Both the position numbers and the translations under genes were made by a program. Below, one piece after another: positions 53,106 to 62,219 of a DNA stretch of 64,000 nt. Location of the stretch: NCBI GenBank assembly GCA_963677085.2, contig CAXXFH010000004.1:3472001-3536000 (forward strand), given 5' to 3'. Every line of letters begins with the position of its first letter. Within the stretch, counting starts at the first letter, position 1. Below the pieces are notes generated by a model. It was not told where the DNA came from. It was given only the letters and a program-made list of their open reading frames with translations, and did no database searches. The stretch is from G963677085 sp963677085 (GTDB taxonomy: Bacteria > Planctomycetota > Planctomycetia > Pirellulales > Thermoguttaceae).

Positions 53106-53419
53106 GGTTTGTCGCCTCGCGGTTGTCGCGTCGAAATCTCACATTACTGAGCTTAGCTGACCCCGAATAAAGAAGTAATATTGCCGAGGGGTGCGTATAT
53201 CCTAATTCACGGCAGGAAGGTCGTCAACCGGGCGCAGTGATTGATTGGGCGAGGTGACACCGAAATCCCCGAGAAAATGATGCGTCGTCGCCACGGCCCT
53301 AATCCCACCGCGTTCGGTGTTCTTCATCCACGCACCGTCTCCAGCTTGCTCTCCCTCCGGCGGCCGACTAGAATGGCCACAAGGGCTTGTTTCATCCCCC
53401 CGCAAGTGGAGGAAAGGTG
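53106..53419. other. Divergent region with promoter candidate
   Basis: No gene is supported. A TTGCTC (53346-53351) and TAGAAT (53369-53374) pair with 17-bp spacing points to the right and lies about 45 bp before the thioredoxin start; a GGAGGAAAGGTG site precedes the ATG. Confidence 0.45.
53346..53374 (+). promoter_or_regulatory. Candidate sigma-70-type promoter of the thioredoxin-HlyD-ABC operon
   Basis: TTGCTC and TAGAAT with 17 bp between them. The -10 matches 5 of 6 consensus bases, the -35 only 4 of 6. Confidence 0.4.
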
Positions 53420-54445
53420 ATGCGTCACACCGCCGTTGCCGTGTTTCTAGGGCTGCTTCTGGGATTCGCAGTGGCTGCCGATGCTCAGGAGGCAGCTACT
53501 CCGACCGCCCTGCCGCTCGAATCGGTCCGCTGGGCCGGGGCCCCGATCGACCTGGAGTCGTTTCAGGGAAAATCGGTGTTGCTGTTTGTCTATGCCACGT
53601 GGTGCCCGAAGTGTAATGAATGGTCGGGCGAACTGATGGCCCAGCTTCGCGACGCGGCCAGTAAGAAGCCGGTGATCGTTCTGGCGATCAATGCCGACGA
53701 AAGCCCTAGCGGCGTGCAGCGTTACATCACGCAACGCGCCTTCTTCGGTCCAAACATTATCCACGGCTACGATCCGAACATCCACAAACGCCTGGGACTC
53801 GATAGTAACCTGTTTCATTACGTTTTGCTCGGGCCGACCGGCGCGGTGGCCGATCGGGGGCGTGCCGGAAGTTTTCAGGCCGCGGGCGCCGCCAAGCGGT
53901 TTGTCTTGCCGCAAAAGATTGCCGAGGGTAACGACCTGGGTGATTTTCAGGTGCTTCAGGAAGACATGTCGGAGCCCGTGCGACAGTTGCTTTGGCCGAT
54001 GGAACTCGGCGGCATTAATGAGTCGGCCCTGAAAAAAGCGCGAGGCCAGCTCACCGACGAGCAGAAGGAAGAACTCAACCAGGCGATTTTCGGCTTTCTC
54101 GACAGATCGCTGGCCGAGATCAAGCGGCTTAACGAGGGCAAGGTTCCCGATCAGATCGTGGCCTTCGAAAAGGCCACCGTGCTGGCCACCCTCTTCAAAA
54201 CCACCGAACAAAGCCAGGAAGCTCAGCAGTTGGCGACCGATCGCAAGAAAGACCGTGATTTCCAACGCGAGATTGTCGCCAAAAAAGTCTACGAGCGAAC
54301 CGCACAAAAGGCAGGCGATAATCCGGCCAAACGGGCAACCATGCTCCGAACCGTAGCCAAACGCTGCGAAGGCACCTATTATGGCGATCTCGCTAAGCAG
54401 GAGAGCGAAAGCGAGAATGAAGGCGGCGCGGCCGTGCCACAGTGA
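53420..54445 (+). CDS. Exported thioredoxin-like protein with helical C-terminal half
   Basis: The protein has 341 residues from the ATG at 53420. A Sec signal covers residues 1-23 (LGLLLGFAVAADAQ), followed by a thioredoxin-like fold with the redox pair in WCPKC and a cis-proline-like LLGPTG segment. The second half (about 180-341) is a helical, charged region unlike a thioredoxin. It overlaps the next gene by 4 bp, so it is translationally coupled to an export system and may help fold or fix disulfides in its cargo (inference). Confidence 0.8.
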   Translation: MRHTAVAVFLGLLLGFAVAADAQEAATPTALPLESVRWAGAPIDLESFQGKSVLLFVYATWCPKCNEWSGELMAQLRDAASKKPVIVLAINADESPSGVQRYITQRAFFGPNIIHGYDPNIHKRLGLDSNLFHYVLLGPTGAVADRGRAGSFQAAGAAKRFVLPQKIAEGNDLGDFQVLQEDMSEPVRQLLWPMELGGINESALKKARGQLTDEQKEELNQAIFGFLDRSLAEIKRLNEGKVPDQIVAFEKATVLATLFKTTEQSQEAQQLATDRKKDRDFQREIVAKKVYERTAQKAGDNPAKRATMLRTVAKRCEGTYYGDLAKQESESENEGGAAVPQ

Positions 54446-55608
54446 CGGATTCAGCATCGAAAGGAAAAGGCCGAGTGCTCAAACGCATTGTGTTTTTTCT
54501 CGTGGTGGCTTGCGCGCTGGGAGGCCTGCTGGTTGCCAGTCAGTGGCGGCACGCGCCGTTGCATGTTTCCGGGTTCATCGAAGCCGATGAAATTCGACTC
54601 GGATCGCGGGTGGGAGGACGTGTGGCCAAGGTGTGCGTGGAAGAAGGCGACCAAGTCAAAAGCGGGCAGGTATTGATCGAGTTGGAGCCATTCGATCTTC
54701 AACAGCGTGAAGCCGAAGCACAGGCAATGCTGGCCGAGCGCGAAGCCGAATACGATGAGTTGCGAAAAGGTTTCCGCCCAGAAGAGATTGCCCAGGCGGA
54801 AGAACACTATGAACAACTGAAAGCCAACTACGAGCGGCTCAAGGCGGGACCGCGTCGCCAGGAGATCGAGGCGGGGCGAGCGCGTGTCGACGTGGCCCAA
54901 GCTCAATTGAAGCTCGCGCAACAGGCCCATCGTCGCGTCCGCGAGTTGTTCGATCGTAATGCTACGACACGCGACGCGATCGACGAGGCGATTGCCCAAC
55001 TGGAAGAGGCTCAGGGCATACTACAGGTCCGACAAAAAGAGTTGGACTTGCTCGTGGAAGGAACTCGCAAAGAGGAAGTCGCGGCCGCCGCCGCGCAAAT
55101 GGAAGGGGCCAAAGCCGCCTGGGAGTTGAAAAAAACTGGTTATCGGGCGGAAGAAATCCAACAAGCCAAGGCCCGATGCGACGCTGCCCGAGCCTCGCTG
55201 GATATCGTGCGGCGGCAGTTGGGCGAACTGGAAATCACGGCGCCCTGCAACGGTACGATCGAGTCGCTGGACCTTCAGCCGGGCGATCTTGTGGCTAGCG
55301 GTGCGCCCGTACTGTCGATGATCAATCACGCCAAGCTTTGGGTCCGTGCGTACCTGCCCGAAAACCTGACTTTGCATATCGGCGAGCCGGTGCGCGTGAC
55401 CGTCGACGCTTTTCCCGACGTTTCGTTTACGGCCGAAGTTCGCTTCATCGCACGGCAGGCAGAATTCACACCTAGCAACGTACAGACTCCAGAGGAACGC
55501 TCCAAGCAGGTTTTTCGTTTCAAAGCAACGCTGCAGGAAGGGCTAGATCGTCTTAGGCCGGGCATGGCTGCCGACGTTTGGCTCGACGCCTCTCGCGACA
55601 GCCAATGA
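54442..55608 (+). CDS. HlyD-type membrane fusion protein
   Basis: The protein has 388 residues from a GTG start that overlaps the previous stop (GTGA). One N-terminal membrane segment (about 16-32) is followed by the biotinyl-lipoyl half LHVSGFIEADEIRLGSRVGG, a long coiled coil (about 80-245) and the beta-barrel half ITAPCNGTIESLDLQPGD. It links an inner-membrane transporter to the periplasm or outer membrane. With the next gene it matches YbhG/YbhF-type ABC export systems; the cargo is unknown. Confidence 0.9.
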   Translation: MTDSASKGKGRVLKRIVFFLVVACALGGLLVASQWRHAPLHVSGFIEADEIRLGSRVGGRVAKVCVEEGDQVKSGQVLIELEPFDLQQREAEAQAMLAEREAEYDELRKGFRPEEIAQAEEHYEQLKANYERLKAGPRRQEIEAGRARVDVAQAQLKLAQQAHRRVRELFDRNATTRDAIDEAIAQLEEAQGILQVRQKELDLLVEGTRKEEVAAAAAQMEGAKAAWELKKTGYRAEEIQQAKARCDAARASLDIVRRQLGELEITAPCNGTIESLDLQPGDLVASGAPVLSMINHAKLWVRAYLPENLTLHIGEPVRVTVDAFPDVSFTAEVRFIARQAEFTPSNVQTPEERSKQVFRFKATLQEGLDRLRPGMAADVWLDASRDSQ

Positions 55609-57881
55609 ATCGCCCCCTCGTTATCGACGCCCAAAAACTCACCCGACGCTTCGGCGACCTCACGGCCGTGGCGGATGTGTCGTTTCAGGTGGATCGAGCC
55701 GCCATTTTCGGATTGTTGGGCCCCAACGGTAGCGGCAAGTCGACCATTATCCGCATGCTTTGTGGTGTGCTCCAGCCGTCGGACGGTACGGCAACCGTGC
55801 TCGGTTTCGATGTCCGGCAGGAATCCGAGCAAATCAAACGTTGCATCGGCTACATGTCTCAGCAGTTCAGCCTGTATCCCGACTTGTCGGTACTGGAAAA
55901 CCTGGATTTCTATGGTCGGGTTTACGGTCTCTCGCCCAACCGATTGCGGGATCGTCGTGACGCCGTGCTCGCGTTAACCTCGCTGGAAGATCGACTCGAA
56001 CAGTTGGCCGGTACGCTCTCTGGCGGATGGAAGCAGCGTCTTGCTTTGGCCTGTGCTTTGATCCACGAGCCGGAAGTGGTCTTTCTCGACGAGCCGACCG
56101 CCGGCATCGATCCGGTTGCCCGACGTCAGCTTTGGGACCTGTTGTTCGAGCTATCTGGACAGGGGGTCACGTTGTTCGTCACTACCCACTACATGGACGA
56201 GGCCGAACGTTGTACCGACGTGGGTTACATCTATCTTTCTCGTTTGCTTGTGTTGGGTGAAACCGACGGGCTGAAGCAACTTCCCGAGGTAACTCCCAAG
56301 GGCACGCAACGCTTTGAGCTGATAATGCCCTCGCCGGCTCAACACCTGGCGACCATTCGCAAGCTCGAAGGCGTGCAAGATGCCACACTATTCGGCGAGA
56401 CAGTTCATGTGCTGCTCGACGCCGAGCTTCCGCCCGAGGCCGTTTTCGAACGGTTGGAGATTCAACCGCAGCAGGCGGAATCTCGACCAATTGCTCCCAC
56501 CCTGGAGGATGTGTTCGTTACGCTAACCGCCGTGGCCGATCGGCATCGCGAACGGGGAGAACCGCTGACCGAAACGGTCCGCCTCGACAGCTCAGTTTCG
56601 GAAAAAACGCAAGAAGACGGTGGCGAAGAGGGGGGCGGAGTGACGACCGGCGAGAAGGTCGAGTCGCAAGAAGAAACAGCCTCTGACGCCGCCGCGAGAC
56701 AAGACCGTGCGGCAAGACCTGTGACCGGCGGGGCCGCCCACGGTTTTCTGGCCATCTGCTTGAAGGAGTTTTCGCACATTCGCCGCCAGCCCACCACGCT
56801 GGTCTTTCTGTTGGTTGTTCCCGTCTTCCAAACGCTGATCTTCGGTTACGCGATCAACACCCAGATCGACGACATTCCGCTGGTGGTTTACGACCTGGAC
56901 GGTCGGCAGCATGCGCGCTCGCTGGTTGATGCGTTTGTCAACACGCGAAAGTTCAAGGTGATCGAACGCGTGCAAAGCGAGCAGGCATTTCGCCACGCGA
57001 TGACCTCGGGCCGGGCGAAGGTTGGGGTTACTATCCCGCCGAATTACAGCGACCGACTAGTACGTGGCGAACAGGTTCAGGTACAGGTGCTCATCGACGG
57101 AAGCGATTCGCAGGTGGCTACCACGGCGTTGAACGCCGCCAACCTTTTGGGGTTGAATCTTTCGATTCAAATTGCCCGACAAACGGCTGAATCGCTCCAG
57201 GTTGGCCCGTCGCGCGATCCGGTCGGGCGGCCTGCCTTGCCCATTGAAGTCCGGCCTCGCTTGCTGTACAACCCGAATCTCGAAAGCTCGCACTTCTTTG
57301 TGCCTGGGCTGGTGGGAATCATTTTGCAGTTGGTCACCCTTTTTCTCACCTCGTTTGCGATCGTGCGCGAGCGGGAGATGGGAACATTGGAGCAGTTGTT
57401 CGTTACTCCGGTTGGCCGGGCTGGGCTGATGCTGGGTAAACTTGCTCCCTACGCCATTTTGGGATTTCTCGAAACACTGATCGTGCTTTGCGTGATGGTC
57501 TACATCTTCGAAGTTCCAATCCATGGCGATATTGCCCTGCTGCTAGCGCTCTCGATGTTGTTCCTGGTCTGCTCGTTAGGGCTTGGGTTGTTGGTTTCCA
57601 CGTTAGCCAAGACGCAGGTGGCGGCGTTGATGTTTGCCTTCATGATCATGCTGCCATCGGTGCTGTTGTCGGGATTCATGTTCCCTCGATCGGAAATGCC
57701 CGGCATCATCTATGTCGTTACGTTTGCCATTCCGGTAACGTATTTCATCGAGATTCTTCGCGGCGTGGTGCTGCGGGGTGCCGATTTCCTTGACCTGTTA
57801 CCCTCGATCATCGGCCTAACGGTCTGCTGTCTGGTAATTCTCACGGCAAGTGTTGCCCGATTCCGTAAACAATTGGCCTGA
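55605..57881 (+). CDS. ABC transporter with fused ATPase and ABC-2 permease
   Basis: The protein has 758 residues from the ATG at 55605, overlapping the HlyD stop as ATGA. The first 310 residues are a full ABC ATPase (Walker A GPNGSGKST, signature LSGGW, Walker B EVVFLDEP). An acidic linker follows (about 310-375), then an ABC-2 permease of the YbhS/NatB type: LKEFSHIRRQPTTL and six hydrophobic segments in the C-terminal 250 residues. In E. coli the YbhFSR system has separate ATPase and permeases; here the two functions are one chain and no second permease is seen. Confidence 0.9.
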   Translation: MNRPLVIDAQKLTRRFGDLTAVADVSFQVDRAAIFGLLGPNGSGKSTIIRMLCGVLQPSDGTATVLGFDVRQESEQIKRCIGYMSQQFSLYPDLSVLENLDFYGRVYGLSPNRLRDRRDAVLALTSLEDRLEQLAGTLSGGWKQRLALACALIHEPEVVFLDEPTAGIDPVARRQLWDLLFELSGQGVTLFVTTHYMDEAERCTDVGYIYLSRLLVLGETDGLKQLPEVTPKGTQRFELIMPSPAQHLATIRKLEGVQDATLFGETVHVLLDAELPPEAVFERLEIQPQQAESRPIAPTLEDVFVTLTAVADRHRERGEPLTETVRLDSSVSEKTQEDGGEEGGGVTTGEKVESQEETASDAAARQDRAARPVTGGAAHGFLAICLKEFSHIRRQPTTLVFLLVVPVFQTLIFGYAINTQIDDIPLVVYDLDGRQHARSLVDAFVNTRKFKVIERVQSEQAFRHAMTSGRAKVGVTIPPNYSDRLVRGEQVQVQVLIDGSDSQVATTALNAANLLGLNLSIQIARQTAESLQVGPSRDPVGRPALPIEVRPRLLYNPNLESSHFFVPGLVGIILQLVTLFLTSFAIVREREMGTLEQLFVTPVGRAGLMLGKLAPYAILGFLETLIVLCVMVYIFEVPIHGDIALLLALSMLFLVCSLGLGLLVSTLAKTQVAALMFAFMIMLPSVLLSGFMFPRSEMPGIIYVVTFAIPVTYFIEILRGVVLRGADFLDLLPSIIGLTVCCLVILTASVARFRKQLA

Positions 57882-57952
57882 AGCGAGTCGGTTGTATTTC
57901 GCCGCAAATATGCCCTTAGAAATCTTGAAACCATATCGCAAAGTACAATCTC

Positions 57953-58531
57953 ATGTCTCTCAAAGAACTCTTGTGTCGCAACCGCAGTTACCGTCGTTTT
58001 CATGAGGATCGGCCGATCGAGCGGCAGACGCTGGTCGACTTGGTGGCCGTCACGCGGCTTTGCCCTTCGTCTTCCAATCGTCAGCCGTTGAAGTACGTTG
58101 TCTCGGCCTCGCCGGAAGTCAATGCCAAGGTCTTTTCCTGCTTGGCGTGGGCCGGGGCGTTGAAGGATTGGCCGGGACCCGCCCCCGGCGAACGTCCTAC
58201 GGGCTACATCATCATTCTCGGCGATACCCGGGTGAGCAAGAATTTTTACATCGACCCAGGCATCGTTGCGCAAAGCATGTTGCTGGCGGCCGTGGAAAAG
58301 GGCTTGGGCGGCTGTATGCTGGCGGCAATCGACCGCAAGAAACTCCGCCCAGCGCTCGGTATTCCGGAGCATTTCACGATCGAACTGGTCCTGGCCCTGG
58401 GGCAACCCAACGAGACGGTCGTGTTGGACGATGCCAAGTTAGCCGAGGACGTGAGCTACTGGCGCGATGCCGACGGCGTGCACCATGTGCCCAAGCGGCC
58501 GCTGGATGAACTGTTGGTTGAACTGCCATGA
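57953..58531 (+). CDS. Nitroreductase family FMN protein
   Basis: The protein has 192 residues and is a single nitroreductase domain. The FMN-binding start RNRSYRRFHEDRPI, the SSSNRQPLKYVV segment and the GGCMLAAIDRK loop are recognisable. It would use FMN and NAD(P)H to reduce nitro compounds, quinones or flavins; a specific substrate cannot be set. It lies 71 bp after the ABC transporter gene on the same strand and may be read through from it. Confidence 0.85.
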   Translation: MSLKELLCRNRSYRRFHEDRPIERQTLVDLVAVTRLCPSSSNRQPLKYVVSASPEVNAKVFSCLAWAGALKDWPGPAPGERPTGYIIILGDTRVSKNFYIDPGIVAQSMLLAAVEKGLGGCMLAAIDRKKLRPALGIPEHFTIELVLALGQPNETVVLDDAKLAEDVSYWRDADGVHHVPKRPLDELLVELP

Positions 58532-58535
58532 AGCC

Positions 58536-58636
58536 GCGACCGGTGGTCGCGCCGGGGCCGATCGCAGTGAGCGTGGACGCAGTAAGTCTGGTCACGCTGA
58601 GTCGTGCGCGATCCGTCCACGGCCGCTGAAGCGGCC
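58536..58636. repeat. GCGACCGG and GGCCGCTGAAGCGGCC palindromes between convergent genes
   Basis: GCGACC-GGT-GGTCGC (58536-58550) and GGCCGCTGAAGCGGCC (58621-58636) are copies of two dispersed families seen at 2480-2500 and 15341-15362. They lie between nitroreductase and argS stops and could terminate transcription in both directions. Confidence 0.55.
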
Positions 58637-58698
58637 AGCCTCGGGAGGACTTCCATTTGCCCTCCTCACTTACCACTCCGAACCCCCAACTCACTCCC

Positions 58699-60663
58699 CT
58701 ACATCTGATCGACCACATCGATCCCCAGCAGTTCGAGGCCCTTTTGCAGCGTTCGGGCGGTCAGGTCGCATAGCAGCAACCGGCTTTGACGTAGCTCGTC
58801 GCTCTCGGCCTTCAGCACGGGGCATTCCTCGAAGAACGTCGAGTAGCGGTTGGCCAATTCGAACAGGTACGACGTCAGTTGGTTGGGGCGGTAGTCGGCC
58901 AGCGACAGCTCGATGGCTTCGCCGAATTGCAGCAATTCCATGGCCAACGCCCGTTCTGCCGGCGAGTCGAGCAGGATCGTTGCGCCGGACGTTCGCAACG
59001 CGTCGATATCCACGTCGCCACGGCGAAAAATGCTCCGCACTCGGGCATAGGCGTATTGCATATAGGTAGCGGTATTGCCCCGGGTGGCCACCATTTTGTC
59101 GTAGCTGAACACGTAGTCGCTCGTTCGGGCTTGCGAGAGATCGGCATACTTGATGGCCGCAATGCCCACGGTCTCGGCCACGTTCGAGCGATCCACGGCG
59201 GAAAGCTCGGAGCCGCTTGGCTTGGCGTCGTCGTTTTCGGCTACGATAGCAGCCACGCGGCGGACGGCCTCGTCCAACAACCCTTCGAGGCCCACGGTGT
59301 CACCCGACCGGGTTTTGAACGGCCGTCCGTCGTCGCCCAACACGGTGCCGAAACTGACGTGCTTCAACTCGACGTCGTCGTAGCCCAACCTCCCCGCGGT
59401 GGTGAATAGATGCTCGAAGTGGAGCGACTGGCGATGGTCAACCACATAAAGTACGGCGTCCGGCCGGAAGGTTTCCATCCGGTAACCCAAGGTGGCCAGA
59501 TCGGTCGTGGCATAGAGAAACGCGCCGTCCTTCTTACGAACGAGCATCGGTACGTCCTGGCCGTCGAAGAACACGCACGTGGCGCCGTCGCTCTCCCGGG
59601 CGATGCCTTTGGCGAGCAACTCGTCGACGATTGGCCCCAACCGATCGTTGTAAAAACTCTCGCCCAACGTGTGGTCGAACGTGACCTTCAACCGGCCATA
59701 GATCCGCTCGATTTCGTCTTCGCAAGCCGGCAGAAATTCTTTCCAGAGCCGCAGGTTTTCTTCGTCGCTGGCGTGCAATTTCGACGTTTCTTGAAGCACG
59801 GCCGTGCCGATCTCGGCATGTTCGGCAGCCAGTTTCGACAGCAACGCGTCGCCGTCGACTGCCGCAAGCTGCGACTCAAGCGATTTCAGCGCCTCGCGCG
59901 TTTCCGCCAAATCGGTTTCCAGTTTGCGCAACGTCTTGCGTGTCTTTTTGTCGGGTTTCTCCCCAGCTTCGGCAGTGCGCTGCTTCAGGACGTTTTCCTG
60001 TTGGGTAATCTTGTCTTTCAGTACGGGCAACTTCGCGCGACCGCCGTGGTAGTCGACCAACTGCCGCACCAGCCGATACAGTCGGGCGAGTTCCTGCACG
60101 GGATTGTCGGCGTAGGCCTTCGCGTCGACGAAGTGCTTGTAGCCGTACAGGATCATGCCGAACTGGGTGCCCCAGTCGCCGATGTGGTTGTCGCTGATGG
60201 CCTTGTGGCCAACGAACCGCAGCGTGCGGCACAGGGCGTCGCCGATTACCGTCGAGCGGATGTGGCCGACATGCATCGGCTTGGCCACGTTGGGGCCCGA
60301 GTAGTCGACCACGTAAGTCCGTGGCTGCTCGACCGTCGCCACGGCAAGCCGCGCGTCGGTGACCGCCGCGGTAAGTTGCTCGATGAGTCGTGCGTCCTTC
60401 ACTCGCAGGTTGATGAACCCCGGCCCGGCAATCTCGGGCGGTCCACACAGGTCATCCAACTCGAGTTTGCCGACTACTTCTTCGGCCACCTCGCGCGGCG
60501 GCCGCCCAAGCTTTTTGCCCAACGGCATACAGAAATTGGCCTGATAGTCGCCAAACTTGGGGTCGCCGCTAGCTCGGATCAGGTCCAAACAGGTGTCGAC
60601 TTCATCGGTCAATCCGGCCAAGGCAGTGCGAAAACGGGACTTCAGCGTCGCGAGAATGGTCAT
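58699..60663 (-). CDS. argS: Arginyl-tRNA synthetase with coiled-coil insertion
   Basis: The protein has 654 residues, against about 560-590 in most bacteria. The class I motif reads HVGHIRST in YVVDYSGPNVAKPMHVGHIR. The catalytic Rossmann domain and C-terminal anticodon-binding domain (DALRTSGATILLDSP onward) are complete. An extra coiled coil of about 70 residues (KDKITQQENVLKQRTAEAGE through about LESQLAAV) interrupts the catalytic part around residues 215-285. It attaches arginine to tRNA-Arg, one of which is encoded at 6088-6161. Its leader is a G-poor tract. Confidence 0.97.
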   Translation of the reverse strand: MTILATLKSRFRTALAGLTDEVDTCLDLIRASGDPKFGDYQANFCMPLGKKLGRPPREVAEEVVGKLELDDLCGPPEIAGPGFINLRVKDARLIEQLTAAVTDARLAVATVEQPRTYVVDYSGPNVAKPMHVGHIRSTVIGDALCRTLRFVGHKAISDNHIGDWGTQFGMILYGYKHFVDAKAYADNPVQELARLYRLVRQLVDYHGGRAKLPVLKDKITQQENVLKQRTAEAGEKPDKKTRKTLRKLETDLAETREALKSLESQLAAVDGDALLSKLAAEHAEIGTAVLQETSKLHASDEENLRLWKEFLPACEDEIERIYGRLKVTFDHTLGESFYNDRLGPIVDELLAKGIARESDGATCVFFDGQDVPMLVRKKDGAFLYATTDLATLGYRMETFRPDAVLYVVDHRQSLHFEHLFTTAGRLGYDDVELKHVSFGTVLGDDGRPFKTRSGDTVGLEGLLDEAVRRVAAIVAENDDAKPSGSELSAVDRSNVAETVGIAAIKYADLSQARTSDYVFSYDKMVATRGNTATYMQYAYARVRSIFRRGDVDIDALRTSGATILLDSPAERALAMELLQFGEAIELSLADYRPNQLTSYLFELANRYSTFFEECPVLKAESDELRQSRLLLCDLTARTLQKGLELLGIDVVDQM

Positions 60664-60712
60664 GGAGCGGGGCTAGGATGAGGGGTGCTGGATTAGAGAC
60701 GAGGGGTGAGAG
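60664..60712 (-). repeat. G-poor leader tract of argS
   Basis: On the minus strand the argS leader consists of CCCCTCGTCTCTAATCC-type words, few G and no Shine-Dalgarno, directly before the ATG. Confidence 0.6.
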
Positions 60713-60880
60713 AATTACTGCCGCTTGCGGATTCGCCCAATACGGAAAAAACTCAACAACGAATGGGACAAAGCCACGATACAGAAATCCCCGTTCCCCG
60801 CCGTGTATTCACAGCGGGATAAACACGTGTTCATGGCGAGCCAAACACGGATTCGGCGCAATGGGGCAGTGCCGGGCGTG

Positions 60881-61333
60881 TCACACGTCGGCCGTCGAGC
60901 GGGGTTCGAAGGGCACGCGTTTGGCGTTGCTCCAGAGCTGCTCGAGGGCGTAATAATCTCGCGTCTCGGGCTCGAAGAGGTGGATCACCACATCGCCGTA
61001 GTCGAGCAGGATCCAGCGGCTTTCGGCGTAGCCCTCGATGCCGCAACGGTGGTCGCCGAGACCTTCTTCCAGAGCGTGATCGATCTCTTCGCTCATGGCG
61101 TGCAACTGCCGACGGCTGGTACCGCTGGCCAACACGAAGTAGTCGAAGATGGCAGTCGACTCGCGCATGTCGAGCACAACGATATCGCGGCCCCGGTTGT
61201 CTTCGGCCGTGCGGGCAGCGGTCAGCGCCCGCTTCAGGGCTCCGTTGTTGCCTTGCGGTTCGTGTGTGTTGGAACCGGCAGTATTTTCTTCCACAATGGT
61301 CCTCGCAGGTGTTTGGGGATCAGACACTGACAT
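60881..61333 (-). CDS. rsfS: Ribosome silencing factor RsfS (Iojap family)
   Basis: The protein has 150 residues. The family core is recognised by DIVVLDMRESTAIFDYFVLASG, RQLHAMSEEID and DYGDVVIHLFEPETRDYYALEQLW. RsfS binds uL14 on the 50S subunit and prevents subunit joining when nutrients are low. The first about 30 residues before the core are not conserved. It is divergent from bcp. Confidence 0.94.
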   Translation of the reverse strand: MSVSDPQTPARTIVEENTAGSNTHEPQGNNGALKRALTAARTAEDNRGRDIVVLDMRESTAIFDYFVLASGTSRRQLHAMSEEIDHALEEGLGDHRCGIEGYAESRWILLDYGDVVIHLFEPETRDYYALEQLWSNAKRVPFEPRSTADV

Positions 61334-61575
61334 TCCATTGTAAATTGCGACATCCGGTGGGGGAAGAGGCCACCTTCAATCGCACGATGGCTGTAAGCAG
61401 TTGGCCGAGGGTTTGGGGCCCCCCGTCGCCCCCCTTTCCGGGTTGGGTATAATTCGGGGGAAGAGTATGAGAAGCGAGGGTTTAGAGACGGAAAACGGTT
61501 GAGGCACGACATGCTCGTCTCTCGCCCCTCGCCTCTAGTTCCTAGCCATTCACCCCTTGCAACGGAGACACCTCG

Positions 61576-62055
61576 ATGGGCGATTGGGTTCAGCAGGGCA
61601 AGAAGGCCCCCGATTTCACACTTCCCGCCGACGACGGCACCACGGTCAAGCTCAGCGCGTTGCGGGGAAAGCCCGTGGTGCTCTATTTCTATCCCCGCGA
61701 CGACACACCCGGCTGCACTCGCGAGGCCTGTGCGTTCCGTGATCGGAAGAAGGAAATGCAAAAACTGGGTGCCCACGTATTGGGCGTCAGCACGGACGAC
61801 GTGGAAAGTCACGTGAAATTCCGCGACAAATTCGACCTAAATTTCCCCCTGCTGGCCGACACTCAGCACAAGGTGGCCGAAAAATACGGAGCCTGGCGCG
61901 AGAAGGTCCGCTTCGGAAAAACGTCGATGGGCATTCAACGCTCGACCTTTGTGATCGACGCCGACGGCGCGATCTACAAGATGTGGAAGAGCGTGAAGGT
62001 CGACGGCCACGACGAACAAGTACTCAAGGTACTCGAAGAGCTGACGGCCGGCTAA
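61576..62055 (+). CDS. bcp: Thioredoxin-dependent peroxiredoxin (Bcp/PrxQ type)
   Basis: The protein has 159 residues. The peroxidatic cysteine is in PRDDTPGCTREACAF (about residue 42) and the resolving one in the same segment, 5 residues later, typical of PrxQ. The segment KAPDFTLPADDGTTVKL starts the fold. It reduces hydrogen peroxide and organic peroxides with thioredoxin as electron donor. Nitrogenase is oxygen sensitive, so a peroxide defence could be useful, but a link to nif is not shown. Confidence 0.94.
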   Translation: MGDWVQQGKKAPDFTLPADDGTTVKLSALRGKPVVLYFYPRDDTPGCTREACAFRDRKKEMQKLGAHVLGVSTDDVESHVKFRDKFDLNFPLLADTQHKVAEKYGAWREKVRFGKTSMGIQRSTFVIDADGAIYKMWKSVKVDGHDEQVLKVLEELTAG

Positions 62056-62177
62056 TTCGTCAGGAGGAATGATACGGCCATGCCTATGCTTAGGAATGCA
62101 CGGCCCGACGCTTCGCGTCGAGGATCGTCAAGGTGGTGTCCACTCACACCGCGAAGGACGTAAAGCGTCCTGCCTTG

Positions 62178-62203
62178 GGTTCCCACGCTGCAGCGTGGGA
62201 ACC
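62178..62203. terminator. Perfect 26-bp palindrome between convergent bcp and the alkaline phosphatase
   Basis: GGTTCCCACGCTG and CAGCGTGGGAACC are exact inverses with no spacer. It lies 17 bp before the end of the minus-strand phosphatase and about 120 bp after bcp, so it may end both transcripts. A related unit is at 1127-1150. Confidence 0.55.
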
Positions 62204-62219
62204 AGGAACGGCAAGGCTG

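Noticed and set aside
61508..62055. Functional link of bcp and argS region to nitrogen fixation
   Set aside because: These are generic housekeeping genes separated from the nif island by unrelated operons; no shared promoter element was seen.
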